The position numbers and the translations under genes are program-made. From Alphaproteobacteria bacterium (GTDB taxonomy: Bacteria > Pseudomonadota > Alphaproteobacteria > Rhizobiales > Xanthobacteraceae): a stretch of DNA of 64,000 bases. Below the pieces are notes generated by a model. The model saw only the letters and a list, made by a program, of their open reading frames with translations. It was not told the origin of the DNA and made no database searches. Position 1 is the stretch's first letter. Each line of letters begins with the position of its first letter. The stretch spans positions 1 through 64,000 of the forward strand of contig VBAH01000072.1 of the NCBI GenBank assembly GCA_005884685.1, read 5' to 3'. Below, one piece after another: positions 35,793 through 44,388 of the stretch.

Positions 35793-36317
35793 ATGAAACC
35801 TACTCGCTTTCCGCTCGCGGCCGTCGTGACCATGGGTCTGACGGCGAGCGCCGCCGCGCAGTTTCTGGGGCCCGGCATGCCGATGCCCGGGCAGATGCCG
35901 CCGCAGCGCCAGCAGATACCGCCGTGTTACCGCGAATTCCAGCCGATCAAGGACGAAGCCGAGAAGCGCGGCCTCGCCGTCAAGGCCGCGACGGAGAAAA
36001 AAGACAAGGCTTCGCGCGAGGAGGTTTGCGCGCTGCTCAAGCGCTATTCGGAAGCCGAAGCCAAATTGGTGAAGTTCATCAAGGACAATACAACCAGTTG
36101 CGGCATCCCGCCCGAGGCGGCAGCGCAGATGAAGGCCAACCACAGCCGCACGCTCAAGACCGTGCAGGGGGTTTGCTCCACCGCGGGCGGCCCGGCACGA
36201 CCGACCGGGCCGGGCCTGAGCGAAGCGCTCGGCACCACGCGCGGCGGCACGCTCGATCCGCTGGCGCCGAACAGCGGCACGCTCGACACGCTGACCGGTA
36301 ACGTTCTCTCGCGATGA
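35793..36317 (+). CDS. Conserved exported hypothetical protein
   Basis: 174 residues. A signal peptide ends near TASAAAQF. A Met/Pro/Gln-rich stretch is followed by a charged helical core (REFQPIKDEAEKRGLAVKAA, VCALLKRYSEAEAKLVKFIK) with three or four cysteines, then a Gly/Thr-rich tail. I recognise the type as an exported helical protein often found beside ubiA in rhizobia, but no function. Its stop overlaps the ubiA start (ATGA), so the two are translationally coupled. Confidence 0.8.
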   Translation: MKPTRFPLAAVVTMGLTASAAAQFLGPGMPMPGQMPPQRQQIPPCYREFQPIKDEAEKRGLAVKAATEKKDKASREEVCALLKRYSEAEAKLVKFIKDNTTSCGIPPEAAAQMKANHSRTLKTVQGVCSTAGGPARPTGPGLSEALGTTRGGTLDPLAPNSGTLDTLTGNVLSR

Positions 36318-37249
36318 GTGAAGCGGGTCGTGTCTCGGACTCGACCGGAAACTGGGTCGATACGCTCGCGCCCGCGTGGGCGCGCCCCTACCTGCGGCTC
36401 GCACGCGCCGACCGGCCGATCGGCGCATGGCTGCTGCTGCTGCCATGCTGGTGGTCGGCCGCCGCTGCCGCCATCGCGGCCGGGCACCCCTACCCCAACC
36501 CATGGCATGTGTTGCTGTTCTTCGTCGGCGCCTTCGTGATGCGTGGCGCCGGCTGCACCTGGAACGACATCGTCGATCGTGAGCTCGACGCCAAGGTGGC
36601 GCGCACGCGCTCGCGCCCGATTCCCTCAGGCCAGGTGAGCGTGCAGGCGGCAGCCCTGTTTCTCGCCCTTCAGGCGCTGGTGGGGCTCATGGTGCTCGCG
36701 CAGTTCAATCGCTTCACGATTTTGCTCGGGATCGCGTCGCTCGCGATCGTTGCTGTCTACCCGCTGGCGAAGCGCGTCACCTGGTGGCCGCAGATCGTGC
36801 TCGGGCTTGCGTTCTCATGGGGTGCGCTGATGGGCTGGGCGGCCGTGTTCGCCGGCCTCGGCGCGCCGGCGCTATTGCTCTACGCAGGATCGATCGCCTG
36901 GGTGATCGGCTATGACACGATCTACGCGCATCAGGATCGCGAGGACGATGCACTGATCGGCGTGAAGTCGACCGCACGGCTGTTCGGCCGCCGCACGCGA
37001 CTGGCGCTGCTTTGCTTCTATGCGCTTGCGGTCGTGCTGATCGGGTTGTCAGGCGCGGCGGCCGGTGCGGGGCCGGTGTTCGTCATCGGTTGCGTGTTGT
37101 TCGGTGCGCACCTCGGCTGGCAGATCGAGCGGCTCGATATCGACGACCCGGATCTGTGCCTGAGGCTGTTCAAGTCGAACCGCGATGCCGGCCTGATCCT
37201 GCTCGCCGCGCTGAGCGCGGATGCGCTGTATCAATTCTACTTTGTCTAG
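36314..37249 (+). CDS. ubiA: 4-hydroxybenzoate octaprenyltransferase
   Basis: A 311-residue integral-membrane prenyltransferase with about eight helices, for ubiquinone synthesis. Both Asp-rich motifs are present: NDIVDRELDAKVARTRSRP (first) and YDTIYAHQDREDD (second), the latter characteristic of UbiA. The start overlaps the stop of the exported-protein gene. No other ubi genes are in the window. Confidence 0.95.
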   Translation: MSEAGRVSDSTGNWVDTLAPAWARPYLRLARADRPIGAWLLLLPCWWSAAAAAIAAGHPYPNPWHVLLFFVGAFVMRGAGCTWNDIVDRELDAKVARTRSRPIPSGQVSVQAAALFLALQALVGLMVLAQFNRFTILLGIASLAIVAVYPLAKRVTWWPQIVLGLAFSWGALMGWAAVFAGLGAPALLLYAGSIAWVIGYDTIYAHQDREDDALIGVKSTARLFGRRTRLALLCFYALAVVLIGLSGAAAGAGPVFVIGCVLFGAHLGWQIERLDIDDPDLCLRLFKSNRDAGLILLAALSADALYQFYFV

Positions 37250-37268
37250 CAGCCCCACGGAGACCAAT

Positions 37269-37709
37269 GTGCAACTTTCCCGCCGCCACACCCTCGCCGC
37301 TGCTTTGGCCTTCCTCGCCGGTGCAGCATCCGACGCGTTTGCTCAGACTGGAAAAACCATGACCACAGCATCCGGACTGCAGATCACGGACAGCAAAGTC
37401 GGCACAGGCGCGACGCCGAAGACCGGCCAGACCTGCGTCATGCATTACACCGGCTGGCTTTACGAGAATGGCGCCAAGGGCAAGAAATTCGACTCCTCGG
37501 TCGACCGCGGCGAGCCGTTCGAATTTCCGATCGGCATGAAGCGTGTGATCGCCGGCTGGGACGAAGGCGTCGCCACGATGAAGGTGGGCGGCAAGCGCAC
37601 GCTGATCATTCCGCCATTGCTCGGTTATGGAGCGCGCGGTGCGGGCGGCGTGATCCCGCCGAACGCCACGCTGATGTTCGATGTCGAGCTGCTCGATGTG
37701 AAGGGGTAG
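37269..37709 (+). CDS. Exported FKBP-type peptidyl-prolyl isomerase
   Basis: 146 residues. The GTG start at 37269 (CGGAGACCAAT upstream) leads into a signal with twin Arg (LSRRHTLAAALAFLAG), then a complete FKBP domain. Family residues are seen in VMHYTGWLYENG, FDSSVDRGEPFEF, VIAGWDEGV and LLGYGARGAGGVIPPNA. It should speed proline isomerisation of periplasmic proteins. It follows ubiA by 19 bases on the same strand, so co-transcription is likely without a clear functional link. Confidence 0.92.
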   Translation: MQLSRRHTLAAALAFLAGAASDAFAQTGKTMTTASGLQITDSKVGTGATPKTGQTCVMHYTGWLYENGAKGKKFDSSVDRGEPFEFPIGMKRVIAGWDEGVATMKVGGKRTLIIPPLLGYGARGAGGVIPPNATLMFDVELLDVKG

Positions 37710-37724
37710 TGCGCTGCCGCTGCG

Positions 37725-38309
37725 CTAGTTCCGCGCGATGATCTCGCGCTCTTCCCGATGCACAAGCGAGCCGAGCCGCGCCAGGCCGGTGCGGCGGCGC
37801 GCGAGAAAGCGCGGGCGGCGCTTGCTCAAGGGCGAACGGCGGCGGCGGCGTTGCGCCGGCGGCTTGCAACGCACTGCGCCGAGGCGCGGGAAAGGATCTT
37901 TCAGAACTCCGTCGCTGCCCGCGACCAGACATGGCACGCCGAGCACCCGCGACCACAGCTGCCATTCGGCAACGACGTCATCGGAGTCCTGCGCGGCATA
38001 AAGCTCGATCGAGAGCGCGGGATCGCGGTGCTCGAGGAATACGCCGACGCCGGCCGGCGCGTCGTTTTCTTCCGGCGTGAGCCGGATCGAGACGCCGAGG
38101 AAGGCCTGCACGGGGACATTGAGCGCGATGCGCATGCCTTGCACGGCACGGCGCAGGATCACGCGCTCGGGATGAAGTTCGACGTGGCGCAGCCGCTCGT
38201 CGGCCGCGGCATCGGTTGCCGTGAAGCGGACCGGTAGTGCGAGAGGGTCGAGCCGCGCGGTGCGGCTCGACCCGGCGGAGTGCCCGCCGAGCTCTGTCTG
38301 ACGCCTCAA
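37725..38309 (-). CDS. DUF6101 family protein
   Basis: 194 residues. The opening MRRQTELGGHSAGSSRTARL followed by DPLALPVRF, and the core VELHPERVILRRAVQGMRIA, match a rhizobial protein family (DUF6101) of unknown function. The middle is a beta-rich, PilZ-like or small-barrel region. The C-terminal 50 residues are strongly basic (RRRRRSPLSKRRPR, RRRTG), suggesting nucleic-acid or membrane contact; that is inference. It is convergent with the FKBP gene (15-base gap). Confidence 0.75.
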   Translation of the reverse strand: MRRQTELGGHSAGSSRTARLDPLALPVRFTATDAAADERLRHVELHPERVILRRAVQGMRIALNVPVQAFLGVSIRLTPEENDAPAGVGVFLEHRDPALSIELYAAQDSDDVVAEWQLWSRVLGVPCLVAGSDGVLKDPFPRLGAVRCKPPAQRRRRRSPLSKRRPRFLARRRTGLARLGSLVHREEREIIARN

Positions 38310-38609
38310 AACACGCTCCCTGCCGGACTCTTGTTTTGGTCCGGACGTTGCGCGCAGTATGCCGCGAGCGCCTCGGAACGAGCTTAATTTGGCTGGTTAA
38401 CGAGACGTGGCAGGCCGCAGTTCCGGCCGACATGATTGACGGCACGTTGCCGCGATCGCGCGATTTGTCGCGATCGGCGCGCGCCGGCTGGAATCGCGCT
38501 CTTGCCGATAACCGCGCGGAAACCAACATAGGGCCTGCGCGCCGGAATCCGGCCACGTTTGCGGCCTTGCCAGCACCGCACGCACTCCCTAAACCGGCTG
38601 CACACTCCG
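38310..38609. other. 300-base gap between DUF6101 and pmbA genes
   Basis: Divergent gap without a gene that I can support. It holds a 6-base hairpin CCGGAC/GTCCGG (about 38319-38344) and an A/T-rich patch with TTAA at 38384 and 38397 (nine bases between). GC-rich DNA follows up to pmbA. Promoters for both genes must lie here, but no clear -35/-10 pair was seen. Confidence 0.4.
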
Positions 38610-39962
38610 ATGTCATCATTGCTCGACCAATCCCCGCTGCTCGACCTTGCCGAACGCCTCGTGGCGGCGGCGCGCCGCGCCGGCGCGGATGCGGCCGATG
38701 CGGTCGCGGTGCGCTCGGTCTCGCAGTCGATCGAGGTGCGTGACGGCGCGGTCGAGGAAAGCGAGCGCGCCGAAGGCGACGACATGGGCCTGCGCGTTCT
38801 GGTCGGCAGGCGTCAGGCGGTCGTCTCGACCAACGACATGAAGGGCAATGGGGCAGATGCGCTCGCCGAACGCGCGGTGGCGATGGCGCGGGTCGCGCCG
38901 GAGGATCGGTTCGCCGGCCTCGCCGATGCCGCGCTGCTCGCGCACGCGTTTCCCGATCTCGATCTGATCGATCCCGTGCCACCGAGCGTCGCCGCGCTCG
39001 AACAGCAGGCGCGCGCCGCCGAGCGGGCCGCGCTTGCCGTGAAGGGCGTCGCCAAATCGGGCGGCGCGAGCGCATCGGCCGGGATCGGCGGCATGGTGCT
39101 GGTGACGAGCCACGGCTTCCGCGGCGCCTATGTCGGCTCGCGCCATTCGATGTCGATGGTGGCGATCGCCGGCGAAGGCACCGGCATGGAGCGCGATTAC
39201 GATTTCTCCTCCGCGCTGCACGCCGCCGACCTCGCAGACCCCGAGAAGGTCGGGCGCATCGCGGGCGAGCGCGCGGTCAAGCGCCTCAACCCGCGCAAGG
39301 TCGAGACGCGGCGCGTGCCGGTGGTGTTCGCTCCGCGCGTCGCCAATTCGCTCATCGGGCATCTTGCGTCGGCGATCAACGGCGCGTCGATCGCGCGCAA
39401 GACGAGCTTCGTGAAGGATCGCATGGGCGAACGGCTGTTCCGGCCCGGCATTCGCATCGTCGACGATCCGTTGCGCAAGCGCGGCCTGCGCTCGCGGCCG
39501 TTCGACGGCGAAGGTGTTCTGGGCCGGCCGCTCGGCGTAATCGAGGATGGCGTGCTCAGGTCGTGGTTTCTCGACTCGGCGACCGCGCGCGAGCTGTCGC
39601 TCGCCACGACGGGGCACGCGGCGCGTGGCGTCTCGTCCGCGCCCTCGCCGTCGCCGACCAACCTGCATCTCCAAGCCGGCCCCCAATCGCCGCAGCAGCT
39701 GATCGCCGAGATCGCGGACGGCTTCTACGTCACCGACCTGATCGGCATGGGCACCAATCTGGTTACCGGCGACTACAGCCGCGGCGCATCGGGGCTGTGG
39801 ATCGAGCACGGCGAGCTGACCTATCCGGTGAGCGAGGTCACGATCGCCGGCCATCTCAACGACATCTTCGCCTCGCTTACGCCCGCGGACGATCTCGAAT
39901 TCCGCTACGGCACCAATTCGCCGACCGTGCGGCTGGAAGGACTGACCGTTGCGGGCACCTGA
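38610..39962 (+). CDS. pmbA: PmbA/TldE-type modulator protein
   Basis: 450 residues of the TldD/PmbA family. The pair TldD-PmbA is a heterodimeric protease that processes microcin and helps degrade CcdA; PmbA is the subunit without the HExxxH zinc motif. None is present here, so PmbA/TldE is the better call. Typical segments are SIEVRDGAVEESERAEG and DGFYVTDLIGMGTN followed by SRGASGLWIEHGE. The ATG at 38610 was chosen for the family N-terminus. tldD is not in the window. Its end overlaps the next gene by 14 bases. Confidence 0.92.
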   Translation: MSSLLDQSPLLDLAERLVAAARRAGADAADAVAVRSVSQSIEVRDGAVEESERAEGDDMGLRVLVGRRQAVVSTNDMKGNGADALAERAVAMARVAPEDRFAGLADAALLAHAFPDLDLIDPVPPSVAALEQQARAAERAALAVKGVAKSGGASASAGIGGMVLVTSHGFRGAYVGSRHSMSMVAIAGEGTGMERDYDFSSALHAADLADPEKVGRIAGERAVKRLNPRKVETRRVPVVFAPRVANSLIGHLASAINGASIARKTSFVKDRMGERLFRPGIRIVDDPLRKRGLRSRPFDGEGVLGRPLGVIEDGVLRSWFLDSATARELSLATTGHAARGVSSAPSPSPTNLHLQAGPQSPQQLIAEIADGFYVTDLIGMGTNLVTGDYSRGASGLWIEHGELTYPVSEVTIAGHLNDIFASLTPADDLEFRYGTNSPTVRLEGLTVAGT

Positions 39963-40740
39963 GTTGAAGCGCGCGGTTGAGGAGACGGTGCGCGAAGCCG
40001 GCGCGCTCGCAGCGCGCATGTTCCAGACCGCGGTCAGGAACTGGACCAAGCAGGGCGGCTCGCCGGTCAGCGATGCCGACATCGCGGTCGATAATTTCCT
40101 GCGCCAACGGCTTACGGCAATCGCGCCCGATTGCGGCTGGCTCTCGGAGGAGACCGAGGACGATCTTGCGCGCGTTCATGCGCCGCGCATCTGGGTGGTC
40201 GATCCGATCGACGGGACGCGCGCCTATCTTTCCGGCCGCACCGACTGGTCGATCTCGGTGGCGCTGGTGGAAAACGGCCGGCCCGTGATCGGTGCCATTT
40301 TCGCGCCGATGCAGGATGCGTGTTATCTCGCTGTCGCCGGCGAAGGCACGACGCTCAACGGCGCTGCCGTTGCGGCAAGCGGCGGCGCAAGCCTCGATGG
40401 CATTCATGCCGCGGGGCCGAAGCCGATGCTCGAGCGGCTCGCGAAGGTTGCGCCAAATCTCGTCCTGGAGCCGAAAGTATTCTCACTTGCGCTGCGGATC
40501 GCGCGTGTCGCCGCGGGCACTCTCGACCTTTCCTTTGCTTCGCATAACAGCCACGACTGGGACCTTGCGGCTGCCGATCTTTTGGTGCACGAAGCCGGCG
40601 GGGCGCTGACCACGTTTGCGGGTCAACAACTGATTTACAATCGCGCCGAGCCGTTGCATGCCACGCTGGTCGCCGCCGGGCGCGCGCGACACGAAGCGTT
40701 TCTCGCGCTGGTGCGGGCGAAAACGCTGGCATTCGCGTGA
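39949..40740 (+). CDS. 3'(2'),5'-bisphosphate nucleotidase/inositol monophosphatase family
   Basis: 263 residues with a TTG start (GGAAGGACTGACCG upstream) inside the pmbA end. All metal-site motifs of the IMPase/CysQ superfamily are present: SPVSDADIAVD, WLSEETED (Glu67/68), WVVDPIDGTRAYLSG (Asp85, Asp88) and SHDWDLAAADLLVHEAGG. CysQ removes toxic PAP formed in sulfate assimilation; inositol phosphatase activity is the alternative. In Hyphomicrobiales this gene regularly lies between pmbA and the DUF4170 gene. Confidence 0.9.
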   Translation: MRAPELKRAVEETVREAGALAARMFQTAVRNWTKQGGSPVSDADIAVDNFLRQRLTAIAPDCGWLSEETEDDLARVHAPRIWVVDPIDGTRAYLSGRTDWSISVALVENGRPVIGAIFAPMQDACYLAVAGEGTTLNGAAVAASGGASLDGIHAAGPKPMLERLAKVAPNLVLEPKVFSLALRIARVAAGTLDLSFASHNSHDWDLAAADLLVHEAGGALTTFAGQQLIYNRAEPLHATLVAAGRARHEAFLALVRAKTLAFA

Positions 40741-40782
40741 AGCCGCTGCCGCATCAGGCCCGTGCGCGCGAAGGATCGAGGC

Positions 40783-41037
40783 ATGACCGAGACGACAAAT
40801 CCGAAGCAACTGCTGCATCTCGTATTCGGCGGCGAATTGAAGTCGCTCGACTCGGCCGAATTCAAGGATCTCGACAATCTCGATGTCGTCGGCATCTATC
40901 CGAACTACGCGACCGCCTATGCGGCGTGGAAGGGCAAGGCGCAGCGCACCGTCGACAACGCGCTGATGCGCTACTTCATCGTGCACCTGCACCGGCTGCT
41001 CGATCCTTCGAGCCAGCCGACACGCCAGAAATCCTGA
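40783..41037 (+). CDS. DUF4170 family protein
   Basis: 84 residues, cytoplasmic. The core LLHLVFGGELKSLDSAEFKD, then VGIYPNYATAYAAWKGKAQ and YFIVHLHRLLDP, is the whole DUF4170 family length. The function is unknown. The ATG at 40783 follows AAGGATCGAGGC. It is located between the CysQ-like and DUF374 genes, its usual place, which implies a link to envelope or lipid A production. Confidence 0.9.
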   Translation: MTETTNPKQLLHLVFGGELKSLDSAEFKDLDNLDVVGIYPNYATAYAAWKGKAQRTVDNALMRYFIVHLHRLLDPSSQPTRQKS

Positions 41038-41054
41038 GCGGAATTTCCTTGCCG

Positions 41055-41753
41055 ATGCTGTCGTGGAAGCGTTTCGGACGCCAACGCTGGGTGCAGGTGA
41101 GCGCCGGCGTGCTGGCGGCCGAATACCTGCGCTTTGCGTTCAAGGCCACGCGCTTCGTCATCGATCCCCCGGACAGCTATGCGCAGATCGATGCGAACAT
41201 GCCGATCATCCTTGCGATGTGGCATGGCCAGCATTTTCTCGTCCCGTTGCTGCGGCGTTCGAGCGAACGCGTAAGGGTGCTGATCTCGCGCCATCGCGAT
41301 GCCGAAATCAACGCGATCGCGGCGGAACGGCTCGGCGTCGGGACGATCCGCGGCTCGGGCGACACCGGGCGCGAATTCCTGCGCAAGGGCGGCGTCGGTG
41401 CGTTCCGGCAAATGCTCGATGCGCTGGAAAATGGATATACCGTGGCGCTCACCGCGGATGTGCCGAAGATCGCGCGCGTCGCCGGACCGGGTATCGTGAT
41501 GCTGGCGCGCATGTCGGGGCGCCCGATCTTTCCGGTCGCGGTCGCGACCAGCCGGCGCTATGTTCTGCACAACTGGGACCGCACAACCATAAATCTGCCA
41601 TTCGGCCGTGGCGCTGCTGTGGCCGGAGAGCCGGTCCGCGTCCCCGCCGACGCCGACAATGGCGCGCTGGAAGAGTACCGGCGGCAGGTCGAGGACAGGC
41701 TGAATGCGGCGACGGCGCGCGCCTACGCGCTCGCCGACCGGAAAGGTCAATGA
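41055..41753 (+). CDS. DUF374 lysophospholipid acyltransferase-like protein
   Basis: 232 residues. The DUF374 core is clear: ILAMWHGQHFLVPLL (acyltransferase-like His near the start), VLISRHRDAEINAIAAERLG, GTIRGSGDTGRE and ALTADVPKI. These are likely acyltransferases of the LpxL/PlsC fold acting on lipid A or a related lipid; this is family-level inference. ATG 41055 is chosen; TTG 41049 is possible. Its stop overlaps the waaA start (ATGA), so the two are coupled. Confidence 0.9.
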   Translation: MLSWKRFGRQRWVQVSAGVLAAEYLRFAFKATRFVIDPPDSYAQIDANMPIILAMWHGQHFLVPLLRRSSERVRVLISRHRDAEINAIAAERLGVGTIRGSGDTGREFLRKGGVGAFRQMLDALENGYTVALTADVPKIARVAGPGIVMLARMSGRPIFPVAVATSRRYVLHNWDRTTINLPFGRGAAVAGEPVRVPADADNGALEEYRRQVEDRLNAATARAYALADRKGQ

Positions 41754-43054
41754 TGCCGGCCGTGGCGGAACGGCTGCCGTGGACGTTGCGCGCCTATCGC
41801 GGCATAGCCGCGATCGCGACGCCGATGTCGCGCCTCGTGCTGGCGAGCCGCCTGAAGCGCGGCAAGGAGCATCCGCAGCGGCTTTCCGAGCGGCGCGGCG
41901 AAGCCAAGATCGCGCGCCCCCCCGGGCCGCTGATCTGGGCGCACGGCGCGAGCGTCGGCGAGATGCTCGCCGTCATCCCGTTGGTCGAGGGCCTGCGCGC
42001 GCGCAATTTCAATGTGCTGGTCACGTCGGGAACCGTCACGTCGGCGCGGCTCGCCGAGCGCCGTCTGCCGGAAGGCGCGATCCATCAGTTCGTCCCGCTC
42101 GATGCGCCGCGCTACACTGCGCGCTTTCTCGAGCATTGGCAGCCGAACCTGGCGCTGCTCGCCGAGTCCGATCTCTGGCCCAACCTGATCGTATCCTGCG
42201 CCGAGCGCGGCATTCCGCTGATCCTGGTGAACGGCCGCTTGTCGGAACGCTCGTTCACGCGCTGGCGCTATCTGCCGCATACCATCGGCGCGCTGCTCAG
42301 GCGGTTCGATCTGTGCCTGACGCAGTCCGAGCCGGACGCGGAGCGCTACTCCGAGCTCGGCGCGCCGCACGTCAGCATGACCGGCAATCTCAAGCTCGAC
42401 GTGCCGGCGCCGCCGGTCGATGCCGGCAAGCTCTCGGCGATGCGCGCAGTGGTGCGCCAGCGCCCGATGATTGCCGCGGCCTCGACGCATCCGGGCGAGG
42501 AAGCCGTGATCATCGATGCGCACCGGCGGCTGCGGCAGAGTTTTCCCGGGTTGCTGACGATCATCGCGCCGCGTCATCCGGAGCGTGGGCCGGGCGTGGT
42601 CGAGATCGCGACCGCAGCGGGGCTCAATGCGGTCGCGCGCTCGCGCGGACTGTTACCGGATCGCGGCACCGATGTTTATGTCGCCGACACGATCGGCGAA
42701 TTGGGCCTGGTCTATCGCCTGGCGCCGATCGTGTTCATGGGTGGATCGCTGGTGCGCCATGGCGGACAGAACCCGATCGAGGCCGCGAAGCTCGGCGCCG
42801 CGATCCTGCATGGGCCGCATGTGTGGAATTTCAGCGAGATCTATGCCGCGCTCGATGACGCGCGCGGCGCCGAGGAAGTGCTCGACGTGAACCGGCTCGC
42901 CGTGCGCATCGGCGCATGGCTCACCGATGCGGCCGCGCGCAAGCAGGTGGCGGATGCGGGTTTGGCGACGGTGGAGCAGCTCGGCGGCGCACTGCGCCGC
43001 ACGCTCGCGGCGATCGAGCCCTATCTGATGCAGCTCGACTTAGAGCGCCGGTAA
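41750..43054 (+). CDS. waaA: 3-deoxy-D-manno-octulosonic acid (Kdo) transferase
   Basis: 434 residues, a GT-B-fold inner-membrane-associated glycosyltransferase that adds Kdo to the lipid A precursor. One N-terminal hydrophobic anchor is followed by LIWAHGASVGEMLAV, holding the catalytic Glu, and LVTSGTVTSARLAERRLP. Later come LLAESDLWPNLI, GNLKLD and FMGGSLVRHGGQNPIEAA for CMP-Kdo binding. The start is the first of two tandem ATGs at 41750 with GGAAAGGTCA. It is followed by lpxK after one base. Confidence 0.95.
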   Translation: MMPAVAERLPWTLRAYRGIAAIATPMSRLVLASRLKRGKEHPQRLSERRGEAKIARPPGPLIWAHGASVGEMLAVIPLVEGLRARNFNVLVTSGTVTSARLAERRLPEGAIHQFVPLDAPRYTARFLEHWQPNLALLAESDLWPNLIVSCAERGIPLILVNGRLSERSFTRWRYLPHTIGALLRRFDLCLTQSEPDAERYSELGAPHVSMTGNLKLDVPAPPVDAGKLSAMRAVVRQRPMIAAASTHPGEEAVIIDAHRRLRQSFPGLLTIIAPRHPERGPGVVEIATAAGLNAVARSRGLLPDRGTDVYVADTIGELGLVYRLAPIVFMGGSLVRHGGQNPIEAAKLGAAILHGPHVWNFSEIYAALDDARGAEEVLDVNRLAVRIGAWLTDAAARKQVADAGLATVEQLGGALRRTLAAIEPYLMQLDLERR

Positions 43055-43055
43055 C

Positions 43056-44048
43056 ATGCAGGCGCCGGCCTTCTGGTGGCGAAAGCCGGGGGCGAGGGCG
43101 GCGCTGCTTTCTCCCCTCGCGGCGATATACGGCGCCGTTGCGGCGCGGCAGTTCAAGCAGCCCGGCGCGCATGCGGGCGCTCCGGTCATCTGCGTCGGCA
43201 ATCCGACGGTGGGCGGCGCGGGCAAAACGCCAACTGCGATCGCCATCGCGCGCATGCTGATCGCGGCCGGCGAGAACCCGGTGTTTCTCACGCGCGGGTA
43301 CGGCGGCGCGCTCGCAGGGCCGATCATCGTTCAGCCCCAACACACCGCCGCCGATGTCGGCGACGAGCCGCTGCTGCTCGCGCGTATCGCGCCGACTGTT
43401 GTCGCGCGCGACCGGGTGGCGGGCGCGCGGCTTGCGACGGCGAAGTGTGCCAGCATCATCGTGATGGATGACGGCTTCCAGAACCCGTCACTCGCCAAGA
43501 AGCTGTCGATCCTGGTGATCGACGGCACGCGCGGCATCGGCAATGGACGGGTCATCCCGGCCGGCCCCTTGCGCGCGCCGCTCGACGCGCAGCTCGATCG
43601 TGCGCACGCGATCCTGATCGTCGGCGACGTCACGGGCGCTGCGCCGCTCGTGATTGCGGCACGTTCGCGCCGCCTGCCGCTATTCCACGCCAGGCTTACG
43701 CCTGACCCCGCGACCGTCGCTGAATTGGCCAGCACGAAAGTTCTCGCCTTCGCCGGCATCGGCGACCCGGTGAAGTTCTTCGCAACCCTCGCCGAGGCGG
43801 GCCTCGAGGCGCCTATCCGGCGCGCCTTCGGCGATCATCATCGCTACCGTGCCGACGAAGCGACCGCGCTGCTCAACGAGGCCGAACGCAACCGCCTCAC
43901 GCTGCTGACGACCGAGAAGGATCTTGCGCGCATGCAGGGCGACGCAAGCCTCGCCACGCTCGCGGCGCGTGCGCGCGCGCTACCGGTCGATCTGAGGATC
44001 ACAGAGGACGAGGATTTCCGCAGCTTCTTGCTCGGCGCGAGGCGCTGA
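43056..44048 (+). CDS. lpxK: Tetraacyldisaccharide 4'-kinase
   Basis: 330 residues; phosphorylates the 4' position of the lipid A disaccharide at the inner membrane. An N-terminal membrane-binding stretch is followed by the Walker A GNPTVGGAGKTPTA (48-61). Then come LTRGYGG, VGDEPLLLAR, IIVMDDGFQNP (Walker B-like) and the late TTEKDLARM. The stop/start spacing to waaA is one base. The DUF2093 gene follows, convergent, three bases away. Confidence 0.96.
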   Translation: MQAPAFWWRKPGARAALLSPLAAIYGAVAARQFKQPGAHAGAPVICVGNPTVGGAGKTPTAIAIARMLIAAGENPVFLTRGYGGALAGPIIVQPQHTAADVGDEPLLLARIAPTVVARDRVAGARLATAKCASIIVMDDGFQNPSLAKKLSILVIDGTRGIGNGRVIPAGPLRAPLDAQLDRAHAILIVGDVTGAAPLVIAARSRRLPLFHARLTPDPATVAELASTKVLAFAGIGDPVKFFATLAEAGLEAPIRRAFGDHHRYRADEATALLNEAERNRLTLLTTEKDLARMQGDASLATLAARARALPVDLRITEDEDFRSFLLGARR

Positions 44049-44051
44049 GGC

Positions 44052-44282
44052 TCAAACCTCTTTCAGCCGACCCGGGGCGTGGCGCTGCAGCACCGCCTCG
44101 GGCGTCGCATAGGCTTCCTGCAGCTCGACGCTCCAGTACTTCAGCTCCTCCAGCGGGATCGGCACGTTGGTCACCGCGCAGCGCACGAACGCGCCCGGCC
44201 GCACGACGCGGAAGTCCCCGTCGAGATATTTCACCTCCGCCTCTCCCGGCATCTGCGAGGGGCCGCTAAAGCGGTTGAGCAC
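44052..44282 (-). CDS. DUF2093 family protein
   Basis: 76 residues with a GTG start at 44282 (CGGAGA seven bases upstream), giving the family start VLNRFSGPSQ. The body EVKYLDGDFRVVRPGAFVRC, VTNVPIPLEELKYWSVELQE is the full DUF2093 length, beta-rich with two spaced Cys-free turns. The function is unknown; it regularly lies beside lpxK. Convergent with lpxK, three bases between ends. Confidence 0.9.
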   Translation of the reverse strand: MLNRFSGPSQMPGEAEVKYLDGDFRVVRPGAFVRCAVTNVPIPLEELKYWSVELQEAYATPEAVLQRHAPGRLKEV

Positions 44283-44388
44283 GTTCAGTCTCCGTTCAGG
44301 GCCGCAGCCGCTTAGTCGGGCATCCGGCGCGGCGAGGCGGAACATAATGGTTCGCGCAGCGGCGTTAAACCCTACGATCGGCGCATCA

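Noticed and set aside
38384-38400. TTAA...TTAA pair as a CtrA site before the DUF6101/pmbA genes
   Set aside because: The spacing is nine bases, not the seven required by CtrA.
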